Shown here in pieces: positions 33,332-44,272 of a stretch of 64,000 nucleotides of DNA (positions within the stretch are counted from its first letter, which is position 1; each line of letters opens with the position of its first letter). The stretch is from Entophlyctis helioformis (taxonomy: Eukaryota > Chytridiomycota > Chytridiomycetes > Chytridiales > Chytriomycetaceae). The DNA is taken from contig JAHLKH010000100.1 in assembly GCA_025526915.1 (NCBI GenBank), forward strand, positions 32,135 to 96,134. The letters run 5' to 3'. The notes under the pieces are model-generated. The model searched no databases. It saw nothing but the letters and a program-made list of their open reading frames with translations, and had not been told where the DNA came from. The translations under genes were made by a program, and so were the position numbers.

Positions 33332-33643
33332 TCATGTGCATTCGGGCGAGCTCCCCCTCTTCCTTTTTTGGTGTCTTTGCATCCTTTCTTCCCATGTCTC
33401 TCTCAATGTATTTCTCGTTTCAACTAGACGTGCCGATCCGTTGTCCTTGAGCGATGCTGGGCAGTGGCCAGCCTGATTGCAGGCGACCAGATGGCAGGCA
33501 GTCGACCAGCCCTGTGCACGCCAGATCGCCTGTCGTTTCGAGAGCAAGAAAATTCACAAGTGCAATTTTTAGGCCATTTGGGCATCCTCAATTCGGCCCA
33601 TTTTGGCGGAATTTGCCTTTACACCCGCAGCAGACCAACGCAG
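33332..33643. other. Spacer between the two SH3 genes
   Basis: 312 bases. The first part has T-rich runs, fitting the 3' end of copy 1. The rest should hold the promoter of copy 2. No gene is seen. Confidence 0.5.
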
Positions 33644-35557
33644 ATGAACAACGTTGCAGCAGCACTCGTCCTGGCGCTGTCGCTCGTGCATGTCGGCGTC
33701 GACGCACAGGCACGGCCCCCGCCTACACGGTCTCCCACCCCGCCGCCGCCGCCGCCCCCGCCCGCTGCGCCTGCCGCCAACTGCTTCCTCCTCACAGCAT
33801 CGACATCCTGTCCAGAGTTTGCAGGCAAGTCCAAGGGCTGTTGGTGCACCGAGCAGTGCACGGCAACCGACAGCTGGATGGATGGCGGCGGGATGTCGCA
33901 GAAGCTGCACGGCCTCGCCTCTGGCCTGCAGGCGAGAGTCTGCTTGCCTGCTAGCCTGTCGCAGTGCCCGTCTGTCTGAGCCTGCCCGCCGGCCGGCTGC
34001 TGGCGCCGCCATCCGTGTGCGTGCCTGCACCAGCGCTGAGCCCGCACCGAGTGCCTCTGTGCGCGGGATGCGGGGCGTTGCCGCACACACGTCGCCGTGC
34101 ATCCGCATCCAAGCGTTTTTGCGCCGCTTGCTTTCTCGGCCTGCGCGCAGACACAAAAAGAGTCATCTGTGTGCTTGGCTGCCGTCCGTGTGCACAGCTA
34201 ACGCTCTTGTCACGCACACACGTACGGACCACCGCACACGCACGCACACACGTACGGACCACCACACCACCCACACAGCCTACCGCGTCGCCCCGCAGGC
34301 CAACTTCCGCAACCTCACCGAGTTTGACGCATTCGTAGCAGCCAACGATCCCACTGCACCGCCGTTTGTGCCCTTTTTCCGCCAGCAGTACTCGTGCCCG
34401 ACATGGGACGGCACGGGCCTACGCTACTCCAAGACGTTTACGTGCGGGCTGCTCGTGTCGGCAGCGACGCCCGCCTGCAACCCGGGCGTCGACGTCAAGC
34501 AAGTGTGCATGCTCTCGGCGCGCTTCACGGTCCAGTCGTACAATGCCATCTTCAACAACACGGCGTTTTGCCCCGCTGGCACGCCGCGCGCGCTGCAGGC
34601 ACCGTTCACAGCGTATGCGTCGAGCCTGACGCGCAACGACCCGACGACCAACTGCGTCATTGCGCTCAAGAGCGAGCTGCCCATGTGCGGCTGGTCGTCC
34701 AAGGGCGAGGTGTACAACTACTGCACAGGACCCGGCAGCAACGACCCGTGCTGTGTCGAGGCCAAGCTGGCTGGCAACATTGTCAACCCGGCCTTGACCG
34801 AGACCACCACGACTGCCATTGTGGACCCGGCGACCACCACGCTGAGCGACATGGCAGCCACATCGACGGCACAGGCCGCAGGGACAGCGCCAGCGATCCC
34901 GCTGATCGCGGGCATGCAGCCGGTGCAGCTCGGTGCCATGATCGCCGTCGCGGGTGTCGTGCTGTCGCTCGTCGTCGGCGCCGTGTTCACCGTCGTGCGG
35001 GCACGGTCGGCCAAGGCGGACAACGACGACCGCAACGGCGAGCTCGGCGGCCGCTACTTTTCTGGGCCAGATGGGTTCCAGAACAAGGGCGGTCGCGGCC
35101 CGCCGCCGCCCATGGATGGACCGCGTGGACGTGGACCTGCGCCGATGCCGAAGCCGCCACCACCACAGCCGGCTGCTGTTGCTGCCAAAGGCAGGCCGCC
35201 CATGGGTGGCGGCGGCGACCGCGGCGACCGCGGCGGACCCAAGGGCGAGACGATGGAGGTCGCGTACGAGTACATTCCGCACCTAGACGACGAGATTGAG
35301 CTCCGTAAGTTTGCTCTGACCTGATATGCTTGGTTGCGTGTGCATGCTCCATAAAGACTCTCCCCGCAGGTGGCTGACTCGCGCCATCTCGGGCGGTGAA
35401 CGCGTGTAGGTCCGGGCGATCGCGTGCTGGTCAAGGCCAAGTTCGATGACGGGTGGGCGACGGGTGTCAATCTGGACTCGCGGGAAGAGGGCAGCTTCCC
35501 GATGGACTGCCTTGTTCCCGTGCGATCGGGTGGCGGCGGTGGCGGTCCTCGCGGCGG

Positions 35558-35588
<31 letters not shown>

Positions 35589-35928
35589 TGGCAACGGCAA
35601 TGGCAACGGCGGTGGTGGCGCACCGGCGGCAGAGGCACCCAAGACGATGTGGGAGTGGGCAACGTCTGCAATCGGCGGCGGCAGCGGCGGTGCACCTGCT
35701 GCATCACAGCCTGCACCTCCGGCCGCCGAGCCGCCGCGCAACAAGTACGGATGGGCGACGAACGGATCGCCCCAGCAGCAACAGCAGCAGCCGCCCCAAC
35801 AACGCGGCCAGCCGTACCAGGGCGGCTATAGCGGCAACGGTGGCAACGGCGGCAATGGCGGGTACCGCGGCAATGCCCGCCACCGTGCGTCGTCGCTCTA
35901 TTATTCCCGCGACGGAGGCCGCTACTGA
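33644..35928 (+). CDS. Single-pass membrane protein with cytoplasmic SH3 domain, copy 2
   Basis: Three exons, 33644-33824, 34279-35304 and 35410-35928. It starts with a clean signal peptide (MNNVAAALVLALSLVHVGVD), then a poly-Pro tract. The Cys ectodomain is paralogous to copy 1 (FFRQQYSCPTWDGTGLRYSK). A membrane span lies near residues 275-300 (GAMIAVAGVVLSLVVGAVF), followed by a Gly/Pro-rich linker. The SH3 domain comes next (MEVAYEYIPHLDDEIELRPG; DDGWATGVN; EGSFPMDCLV). A Gly/Asn/Gln-rich tail ends RASSLYYSRDGGRY, matching the end of copy 1. Copy 1 has an extra intron in the ectodomain. The first intron uses a GC donor (GCAAGT) where copy 1 has GTCAGT. A one-base frame change in the Gly-rich stretch near 35530-35560 is needed to reach the conserved end and could be an assembly error. 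Confidence 0.78.
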
Positions 35929-35993
35929 TTGCAGCCGCCTGCTCTTGCTGTCGCACCCTCTCCATCGCACACCATAAACACAATACACACACA

Positions 35994-36037
35994 CCATACA
36001 CACACACACACACACCATACACACACACCATACACAC
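35994..36037. repeat. CA dinucleotide repeat
   Basis: ACACAC runs with CCATAC interruptions between SH3 copy 2 and the F-box/ankyrin gene. Confidence 0.75.
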
Positions 36038-36168
36038 ATGCCCGCCTTGGACCTGCGCCTCCGACTCCTTACATTATGCTTTTTACGCCTCCAGCGCGTC
36101 ACGAGTCGTGCCATCGCCCGCTTTGATGTCCCCGCCTTCATCCGCTCGCCAACAACGCCAACATCGCC

Positions 36169-37947
36169 ATGGGCAACATCGAGCCGGACCTCTTCTGCGC
36201 AGACGTGGGCGACGACGTGGGCGACGCCGCCGCGGCCTCAGCGACGCCTGCGGGCACCGGCGTTGGCGGACACGCCCTGCCGCACGGCCGCAGCCGCTGG
36301 GACGCTCTGCCGCTCGAGCTGCGGCACCTCATCTTGTCGTTTGCGTCGCCACTCACCCGCTTCATCAACGGCGCGCTGGCCCCGCACGCCCGTCGCTCGT
36401 CTGCCTTGTCGCTCGCCTCTTCCTCCTCTTCCTCTTCCTCGTCGTCGTCCTCCTCGTCCTCCTCGTCGTCGCCCGCCCTCCCGCCCGCCCTCCTGGCGGC
36501 CATCTGGACCGAGGCCATCGACCTCGACTGGCCCGGCGATTTCGGCTCGCTGCCATCGCACTCGCTCGACGTCGCCATCCTCGTGCGTGTGACGTCTCGC
36601 CAGCTGTATGCCCGCCTCGCCGCCCGCTTCCCGGACCACTGCGACCCGGTCACGGCAACGCAGTGGCTCAAGGCACTCAACAAGTACTCGGTGGACCACG
36701 CCGTGCCGTACCACGGGATCGCCGTCGAGCACCAGCTGACGCATATCCCCATGCGCAACGGGTGGTTCGATATGCTCGACTGGAGCTTCCCCGTCGCGCT
36801 CGGCTGGTACGCTATCAAGTTTGGCCATGCGGACCTGCTGGCCGAGGTTGCCCGCCGTGGAGACGCCGATCTCTCGCAGTACGGCCGTGTGGTGTCGTAC
36901 TGGCACGAGCTGGACTTTAAGGCCATGGACGTGGCAGCCGCTGGCGGGCATCTTGCTGTCGTCAGAATGCTGCACGATGCAGGAAACACGGCCTGCTCGG
37001 CGGCGGCCATGGACGGCGCGGCCGCTGGCGGCCACCTGGATGTCGTCCAGTGGCTGCACGCGAGTCGCAGCGAGGGCTGCACGCCCCAGGCCATGGACCG
37101 CGCAGCCGCTGGCGGGTATCTGGACGTGCTCAAGTTTCTGCACGCGGAGCGCGCCGAAGGGTGCACCGTCGACGCGATGAACGAGGCCGCGCGCGGCGGG
37201 CACCTTGATGTGCTCAAGTGGCTGCATGCCAACCGAACCGAAGGATGCACGACCGCTGCCATGGACGGCGCCGCGCTCAACGGCCACCTCGGTGTGCTCG
37301 CGTGGCTCCACGCCAATCGAACGGAAGGATGCACGACAGCGGCCATGGACGACGCAGCACGGTGCGGCCATCTGCACGTTCTCAAGTGGCTCCATGCGCA
37401 TCGACGTGAACGGTGCACGGCGGCCGCCATGGATGCGGCGGCACGCAACGGCCGGCTTGACATTGTGCAGTGGCTGCACGAGACGGTCGAGGGTGCTGCG
37501 TGCACCACGGCGGCCATGGACAGCGCCGCCATGAACGGGCATCTGGATGTTGTCGCGTGGCTGCACACGCGGCGGACCGAGGGGTGCACACCAAAGGCGA
37601 TGAACCAGGCCGCACGGCATGGGCATCTGGCCGTCCTTCAGTACCTGCACGAGCACCGGAGGGAGGGGTGCACGACCGACGCGCTGGACCAGGCGGCGCT
37701 GGCCGGACATCTCCATGTCGTGCAGTGGCTGTGCGAGTACCGCTCCGAGGGCTTCTCGGAGACGACGGTGCCTGGCGCTGCCATGTGCGGACACCTGGAT
37801 GTCGTTGCCTACCTGCATGCGCGGTCGGCCACGGGCTTCTCTGCTTGGGTCGTGCAGTGGGCCGCACGCAACGGCCATTGGGGCATCGTGCGCATCCTTA
37901 CAAGCCGCATCTCGACCGCCACTGAGTTGCCTGCACAGTCTTTATGA
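36169..37947 (+). CDS. F-box-like protein with twelve ankyrin-type repeats
   Basis: One intronless frame of 592 residues. Near residue 45 there is an F-box-like segment (WDALPLELRHLILSFASPL), interrupted by an 18-Ser run. A conserved region shared with the broken copy at 28920-29974 follows (IDLDWPGDFGSLPSHSLDV; RNGWFDMLDWSFPVALGWYA). From about residue 250 to 580 come twelve regular repeats of 26-27 residues with the pattern AMDxAAxxGHLxVVxWLHxxRxEGCT. This is the short ankyrin form expanded in chytrids, oomycetes and giant viruses. Family members are thought to be SCF adaptors or scaffolds, but the target is unknown. AATAAA overlaps the stop codon (37947-37952). Confidence 0.85.
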   Translation: MGNIEPDLFCADVGDDVGDAAAASATPAGTGVGGHALPHGRSRWDALPLELRHLILSFASPLTRFINGALAPHARRSSALSLASSSSSSSSSSSSSSSSSSPALPPALLAAIWTEAIDLDWPGDFGSLPSHSLDVAILVRVTSRQLYARLAARFPDHCDPVTATQWLKALNKYSVDHAVPYHGIAVEHQLTHIPMRNGWFDMLDWSFPVALGWYAIKFGHADLLAEVARRGDADLSQYGRVVSYWHELDFKAMDVAAAGGHLAVVRMLHDAGNTACSAAAMDGAAAGGHLDVVQWLHASRSEGCTPQAMDRAAAGGYLDVLKFLHAERAEGCTVDAMNEAARGGHLDVLKWLHANRTEGCTTAAMDGAALNGHLGVLAWLHANRTEGCTTAAMDDAARCGHLHVLKWLHAHRRERCTAAAMDAAARNGRLDIVQWLHETVEGAACTTAAMDSAAMNGHLDVVAWLHTRRTEGCTPKAMNQAARHGHLAVLQYLHEHRREGCTTDALDQAALAGHLHVVQWLCEYRSEGFSETTVPGAAMCGHLDVVAYLHARSATGFSAWVVQWAARNGHWGIVRILTSRISTATELPAQSL

Positions 37948-38133
37948 ATAAATACGGTTGTACCGTGATCTGCCGTTCTGCACTCACACTCTACCGGGCT
38001 CGGTTGCCTTTCCATGCCTGCATGCTGCCGTCGCTGGTCGCTCTGCGCTGTCTGTTGGCGAGTCTCTGCAGTCTGGACGCGGCGGAAAGCGATAACGTGG
38101 CCATTTGGCCAGAGAGTCACCAACACAACAAGC

Positions 38134-38683
38134 ATGTCATCGCTGTATGTGCGTCCAGACTGGCGAACAACGAATGCATGGTCGCCAGCATACACACTGG
38201 GCATCGGCATCGTCGGATCGCTGTACCTGCTGTTCTTCATTGGCACGGTCATGATCTACGCCAGACGCTCCACATACTACTCTGTTGAGATCACATCAGT
38301 GCGGCTCACGCTCATCGCAGCAGGCGGCGGTCTCATGGTGCTCGTGTTTCAGATCTACTGTAAGCAGCGGTCGCCTGCGATGCAGTGCGGTTGTGCAGTG
38401 GACAAGAGAGAGAGAGAGACTGACATGCACGCGGAAAGACACCGCGAGCAAGTGCGTGCTCTGTGACGTGGACCTGTGGGCGCTCAGCATCGGCTTCACC
38501 ATCCTGCTGCTTGCTCTGCGCGCCAAGATCGCCCGGCTGACCAAAGCAGCAGACGAGGAGGGTCTCACGGAAGCGTTTCGTCGCAACATGCGCAGCACTT
38601 GCCCCAGCAATGCCGTCAGTCAAGCGCCAGGCGGCGGCGACAACCAGAAAGAGTCGGACAAGAAGGATGTCGATGCAACGTGA
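38134..38683 (+). CDS. Membrane protein with three predicted spans: possible N-terminal half of an RGS receptor
   Basis: Two exons, 38134-38359 and 38439-38683, join in phase to 156 residues. There are three hydrophobic spans (SLYLLFFIGTVMIYA; LTLIAAGGGLMVLVFQIYY; LWALSIGFTILLLALRAKIA), then a charged tail with a stop at 38683. Spans 1-3 and the Cys-Asp-Leu-Trp motif before span 3 resemble the first half of fungal seven-span RGS proteins. The C-terminal spans and RGS domain of such a protein lie 6.7 kb downstream on the same strand (45.4-46.3 kb). Either this is a complete small membrane protein or a gene truncated by the material that now follows. The acceptor of the intron (GCGGAAAG) is the only one that keeps the frame, so this model is moderately secure. 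Confidence 0.5.
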
Positions 38684-39064
38684 TAAGATGCGACGTCATT
38701 TGCTTAAACGGCCATACCCGCCGCGTTTGTGCGCCTCGCAGCATGACGACACGTTTATACTGTACCAGACGCGGGAGTATGCATCACACGCCTTGACGGA
38801 CGTCCGGGAGAAGACGTCCTGCTGCTGAATACATTGGATCCAAGTGAGACCCGTGCCCTGTCCAAGCACTCTGTTCAGCCGGCAATCGCTGGCTTGCTCA
38901 GCGCTGTGACTCACTCACCCCCTGATCGCCATCAATGCGTCATCTCCGCTTCTGATCCACTTGGATGAGCCTCAACAAGGTGCTTGGCCGTCTCGACCAA
39001 ATCGCTCAAATAGCCACCGCTGCCGGCCCCTTCTCTCAGCACATCCAGTCCATCCAGTCGATCC
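38684..39064. other. Spacer upstream of the LRR receptor gene
   Basis: 381 bases with no supported gene. A short frame from 38965 ends at 39156 in a frame different from the LRR gene and is not used. Confidence 0.45.
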
Positions 39065-41065
39065 ATGAGTGCACCGGCAGACTGCGCTGTTCTCGCCCAG
39101 GCGTTCCCATTCCGATTCAATACGACCGCCAGCTGCTGCACTCTGCAAGCCGTTGATAGCAAGGTTGAGTGCACCAGCGGCAGAGTCACCAGCCTGTGAG
39201 TCGCCGTCGCCTGTCTCCTGGGCCTGCATCTGCGCCTCCTCGCTGACCACCACTTGAACCCCACCTGCTGAAGCTATCTGAGGGGTGTCAATCCAGCCGG
39301 TCAGCTGCCACAGTCGCTCGGGTCGCTCACCGAGCTTGTCTCGCTGTGAGTTGCACCTGCCCATCTCTGCTGCTGTTGCACTCCACTGACGCATTGCCGC
39401 TTGCAGTGACATTAACAACAGCGGTCTGTCGGGTACGATCCCGGCAAGCTTTGGCAATCTTACCAAGCTGGAGAGGCTGGCCCTCTACAACAACAAGCTG
39501 TCGGGTCCGGTGCCCCCAAGCTTTGGGAACCTCACCAGGCTGGTCAAGTTGGACCTCCATAGCAATACTCTGTCGGGTCCTGTGCCTGCCATCTTTGGCA
39601 ACATGGCCTCTCTTGAATCCCTGTAAGTTGTGCCTGTGAACTGGCCGCATTTGCAACCAGTCAGATCTGCCGCTGACACGCACTATGGCGATGAGCAGGG
39701 ATCTTGCTGACAATGCACTCTCTGGCTCGCTCGATGTCCTCAAGCCCTTGACCAACTTGATCTACCTGTGAGTCCATCCACGCAGATGTCTGGACAATCT
39801 TCTTGCTGACCATCCAAACAGGTACTTGGCCATGAACCAGTTTGCCTCGGATCTGTCGGCACTACCTGCTCTCCCAAAGCTGACAAACCTGTAAGTTGGG
39901 TGCATGCCACCGCCACGACTGCGCGTTGGTTGAAGCTAACAGCGGCATGCTTGTCTGTGCAGCTACATTGTCAAAAATAACTTCACTGGCACGCTTGACG
40001 GCCTGGTCAACTGCACAAACCTGACCATGGTGTAAGCCAACGGATGCATCTTGGATCCATTGGCTGCATCGCTTGCATCACAGACTGACATGCATGGCAC
40101 TGTCTACCAAGTAATGCCTCGTTAAACCGCATCTCAGGCAACATTCCGGAATCCATTGGTCGCTTGGCAAACCTCAGCATTCTGTAAATGCACACCATTG
40201 CCATCGCATGCGGATAGTACAATGCTGCATGACTGACGTGCTTGAATGCAGAGATCTGAGATATAATCAGCTGACCGGCCCAATCCCCGACTCTATCAGC
40301 CAGTTGCCTCTTTACACCCTGTAAGCCGCTGTATCAGTATCATGCTGCACTCACGACATCGCATCCGCCTGCCATTCTAACCACAATAATCGCGGAATGT
40401 AGCTATTTGGGCCACAACCAGCTGACTGGCCCAATCCCGGCATCCTTCAGAAACCTGTCCATTATCAACCGTTTGTAAGTCATCAACTTGAACGTCAACC
40501 CTGTGATGTTCGCATACCGTGCACCAACCATGCTCGCTGGATGAATGCACAGGTCACTCGAGAACAACCAGCTCTCAGGAAACGTGTCAGCAGCTTTGGA
40601 TGGCAAGAGCTTTTATGAATTGTAAGTCGCCGTCCCACTCTCAGCTTCATGGCAAGCGCCTCAATGCTGACTCGCATCCTCACGGCAGGTACCTCAACAA
40701 CAATCCAAAGCTTGAAGGCAGGGTAAACCTCAACATGCGAGCTGGTAGCATTGACGAATGCGACACTCGCAACACAAGCATCACGTTTACAAATGAGAAA
40801 GTTGCCAGCCAGTGCATGAAAGGTACGCCACTTTATACTCTCCATTGCACATCTGCTGCTATGTCATCATCACTCATACGTCCTTTCAGTTCCAATGCCA
40901 GAATCACCAAAGCCATTGGGAACAGAGTCCATCATCTCGATTGTGCTCGGCTGTGTGATTGTCCTTGCAGCCATTGCCAAGGTTGTCACGATCTATCGCA
41001 ACAGGGCCAGAAAGGCCGCCATGGCCGCTGCTCAGTCTGATCCCATTGCCATGACACCATTGTAA
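39065..41065 (+). CDS. Leucine-rich repeat membrane receptor-like protein (12 exons)
   Basis: Exons 39065-39195, 39274-39345, 39407-39622, 39699-39767, 39822-39890, 39963-40031, 40112-40183, 40252-40320, 40403-40474, 40553-40621, 40689-40822 and 40890-41065 join in phase to 405 residues. An LRRNT-like cap (DCAVLAQAFPFRFNTT, CCTLQAV, ECTSGRVTSL) precedes about 12 plant-type LRRs (LYNNKLSGPVPPSFGNL and the like). A Cys-containing C-cap, one membrane span (IISIVLGCVIVLAAIAKVV) and a short basic tail without a kinase follow. LRR exons are 69 or 72 nt, or 216 nt for three repeats, all phase 2. A classic signal peptide is not obvious from the chosen ATG, so an upstream exon may be missing. The role is probably cell-surface recognition. 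Confidence 0.8.
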
Positions 41066-41119
41066 AACGGAGCCAACACTGCTTGCGAATGTATCCAAAT
41101 GACTATCCTACATCCATTC

Positions 41120-41500
41120 CACATCTACCAGAATGTATCCTTGCTTGGAACCTCCATGCTGATCAGCTTGATGACATTTGAGTGGCCAATAGGCACACGC
41201 CAGTCTGTGAGAGCGCAAGTGTCCTCTATCAACTCGGGATGGTTGTAGCATCCAAGGACGCACAGACCTGACCATCCTGTTGACATCCTCAGAAGAGGAT
41301 TGCGTGACATTCTCCATCCACATAGCAATGCCATACTGCTGGGCATTGATCACATCCATCAGACCCTGCTCCTTGGCCTTGACTTTGGAGTGATTGCACA
41401 GATGCTGGATGGCATGGAGTGCACAATGGTCAAGAAGCAGCTCAAGGACAGTGCATCGCATCGTGTCAGACCAGACGTGTTCGTGCAGGAACTGGATCAT
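41120..41500 (-). pseudogene. Possible ankyrin-type gene fragment, 5'-truncated by a retroelement
   Basis: The minus strand reads AMIQFLHEHVWSDT, then LLLDHCALHAIQHLCNH and a further Asn/Gln-rich piece, with a frame change near 41290 before the end at about 41127. The FLHEH-type wording recalls the local ankyrin family but is weak. Its upstream side merges into the RNase H sequence at about 41500. Confidence 0.25.
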
Positions 41501-43620
41501 GGCTGTGTGGACGCATCCGAGTTTGCCATTGGTGGCTGGATTGGCCAAAAGCATGTCGATGCGGACGGCACGGTCAAGATCCATCCGGTCTCGTTCTACT
41601 CGCGCAAGCTCAACGATGCGGAACGCAACTACCCGACCCACGAGCGCGAGATGCTGTCGATCGTGGACACCTGCGACAAGTACAGGCACTACCTGCTCAG
41701 CGTGCATTTCACCATCCACACCGACCATGCATCGCTGCGCTGGATCTCGACGCAGCCCAAGCTGTCGTACCGCCAGGCTCGCTGGATCATGGAGCTGCAA
41801 GAGTTTGATGCTGTGGTCCAGTACATCCAGGGCGGTGAGAACCACCTGGCTGACATGCTGTCGCGCCATGTGACTGTTGCCCCGCACTGTGCCCGCTGCC
41901 GTGCAAAGGTTGAAGTGGATGCCTTGACCACCGCAACACCCGACATTGCCGACCGCGTTCGCCCGCTGCTTGCTGCCGATCCGTTCCTGCTGGACGTCGC
42001 TCGCTGGAAGGCCGATCCTGCTGATGCTGCTCTGCACGAGCGTCAGTTGGCCGCCAAGCTCGAGCTGGTCGACGGCCTGTGGTTCTACGAGGGTCGCATG
42101 TACATCCCAGAGGGTCAAGTGCGCACCGACCTGCTCACCTCGTACCACGAGCCGCCTCATGCCGGCCACCAGGGACAAGCCCGCACTGTTCGCCGTCTGC
42201 GGCGCACTACTACTGGCCGGACATGGCTGCGTCGGTCGGCCGCTTTGTGGGCTCGTGCGACGCCTGCCAGCGGTTCAACTCGTCGACGCAGGCGCCTGCC
42301 GGTCTGCTGCACCCGCTGCCCATCCCTGCCGACCGCTTCCAGTCTGTGGCCTGCGACGTTGCGTTCATGCCCATGTCGGACGAGGGCAACGACGCTCTGT
42401 TTGTGGTTGTGGATCGCCTGACAAAGCTTGTCAAGTGCGTGCCAACGCGACGCGATGCGACTGCCGAGGATCTTGCCGCGCTGTTCCTCAACCGATGGGT
42501 GCTTGCTGGCCACGGCCTGCCGTCGTCTATCGTCTCGGACCGCGACGCTCGCTTCCTGTCTGCCTTCTGGACGGCGCTCTGTGCGGCGCTGGACATTGAG
42601 CAGGTCATGGCAACGGCCCGCCACCAGGAGACCGACGGCCAGTCCGAACGCACCATCCGCACGCTCAAGGACCTGCTGTCCAAGTACGCCAACCACCGCG
42701 GCAGCAACTGGGAGCACATGCTCGATGCGGCTGTCCATGCCCTCAACTCTGCTCCAAGTGCATCGACTGGCTATGCTCCGTACTTCTCGCCTTTGGCCTT
42801 GAGCCTCGCACGCTGCCACACGAACCTGCAGCATCATCGCCGCCTGCTGTCCGCGACCTGCTCGCCGCCATTGACAAGGCTCGCGTGGATGCCACAGCCA
42901 ACCTGACCAAGGCTCAAGAACGACAGAAGCGCAACGCCGACCGCCACCGTCGGGATGCTCCTGCCTACGCTGTTGGTGACATGGCCATGTTGCAAGCTGC
43001 TGGCATCACATGGTCCACCGACACACATCGCCCTAATGCGTTCCTGCCCAACTGGCTGGGTCCATTCCCGATCACAGAGGTCAACGCAGCACTGGATGGT
43101 CTCAACTGCAAGCTGGCTCTGCATCCGACCATGCATCGTCTGCATCCGTGGTTCCACGTCCGTCTGCTGAAGCCGTACCGCGATCCGGCCGCCGCTTTCC
43201 CAGGCCGGCCACTGCCTGCTCAGCCGCCTGCAGTCGCCTTTGCTGATGACCCTGCAGCAGCTGAATGGGAGATTGACGCGATTGTTGGACACAAGGTCGC
43301 TCGCAACGACCGCCGCTCCTTTGTGGTCTCATACCTCGGCTACGGCCCGCAACACAACGAGTACCGCTCCGAGGCTGAGTTGCGCGAGACTGCACCTGAT
43401 CTGCTGGACCAGTACCTTTCTGCTTTATTGGATGCCCGCCCACCCACGCCTCAACCGACTCGCCGCGTGCCTGTTCCGGTGGATCGCAACGCCTCTGTTC
43501 CCCTGCGTCGTAGCAATCGTGTTGCAGGCGTACAGCTTGGCAATGCTCATGCTGCCTCTCTCTCTTGTGCCGAGGAACCGCCACATGGGGATCCCTCGTC
43601 AACGGGGGCTGTAAGGAGTG
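41500..43620 (+). mobile_element. Chromovirus pol fragment: RNase H, integrase, chromodomain
   Basis: RNase H starts at ASEFAIGGWIGQ, with FYSRKLNDAERNYPTHEREM and HTDHASLRWI. Integrase has the HHCC module, the DDE core and a GPF/GPY end (NWLGPFPITEVN). A chromodomain-like end follows (WEIDAIVGHKVARNDRRSFV; EYRSEAELRETAPDLLDQYL). One-base losses near 42205 and 42783 break the frame. Both positions are intact in the fragment at 30009-30720. Reverse transcriptase, gag and LTRs are not found nearby, so this is a truncated copy. Its right end near 43620 is set only by loss of similarity. Confidence 0.85.
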
Positions 43621-44272
43621 GCAGCAACTGTCGCCGCGCATTTCGCCGCCTAGCAAGCCATGCAGTGGTCTACACACTTTACATTAGGCTTTCCAGTATC
43701 GAGCGTCACAGTCTGGCAGCTCCATCTTGGCTGATGTCCATGCGAGGCTGGATGACCATGATCAATAAACGGCGCACGACGCAGCTTGTTCAGAATGCAA
43801 CGATAACAGACAGTTTGAATGGTACAGGAGCGGCCGGTTATCTGTAGTCTATGTGGCCGGATATGCAGCGACTGCGTTGGTGGTCGCTGATGTTCTTGAC
43901 GCGGCTGGCTGTCTCAACGATACCGGCGTTGTTGATGCTGATGGACAGTGCTCGCTGTGAGTACAGACTTTGTGTCGCCAGCAGTTGGTGCACAAGCGAG
44001 TTGGGCGGATCTTCTCCCCGGCATTGCCACGTTGCAAGCCGCGGGCGGCATTGATGGCCGGCTAGATGGCCGGCTCTGCAATGCTTATCGCCAGCCTCCG
44101 ACGCTGTGAGCGTGGATGGATACGGGAGAAGATGCTGAGGCGATCTGCACCTGCTCGGCCGCAACACCACACACCTACCTCTGCCTGCAGCATAAAAAGC
44201 GCGCTCCTCCCCCCGAAGCACACGAGCACACAAGCACACAAGCACACAAGAAAGCACTCTGCATCCAAAAAC
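43621..44272. other. Spacer between chromovirus fragment and alcohol dehydrogenase gene
   Basis: No complete gene. A short plus-strand coding-like piece (about 43850-43959, ending at a GTGAGT donor in phase 2) could be an exon remnant but has no partner. AAGCACAC repeats lie at about 44226-44250 just before the next ATG. Confidence 0.4.
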
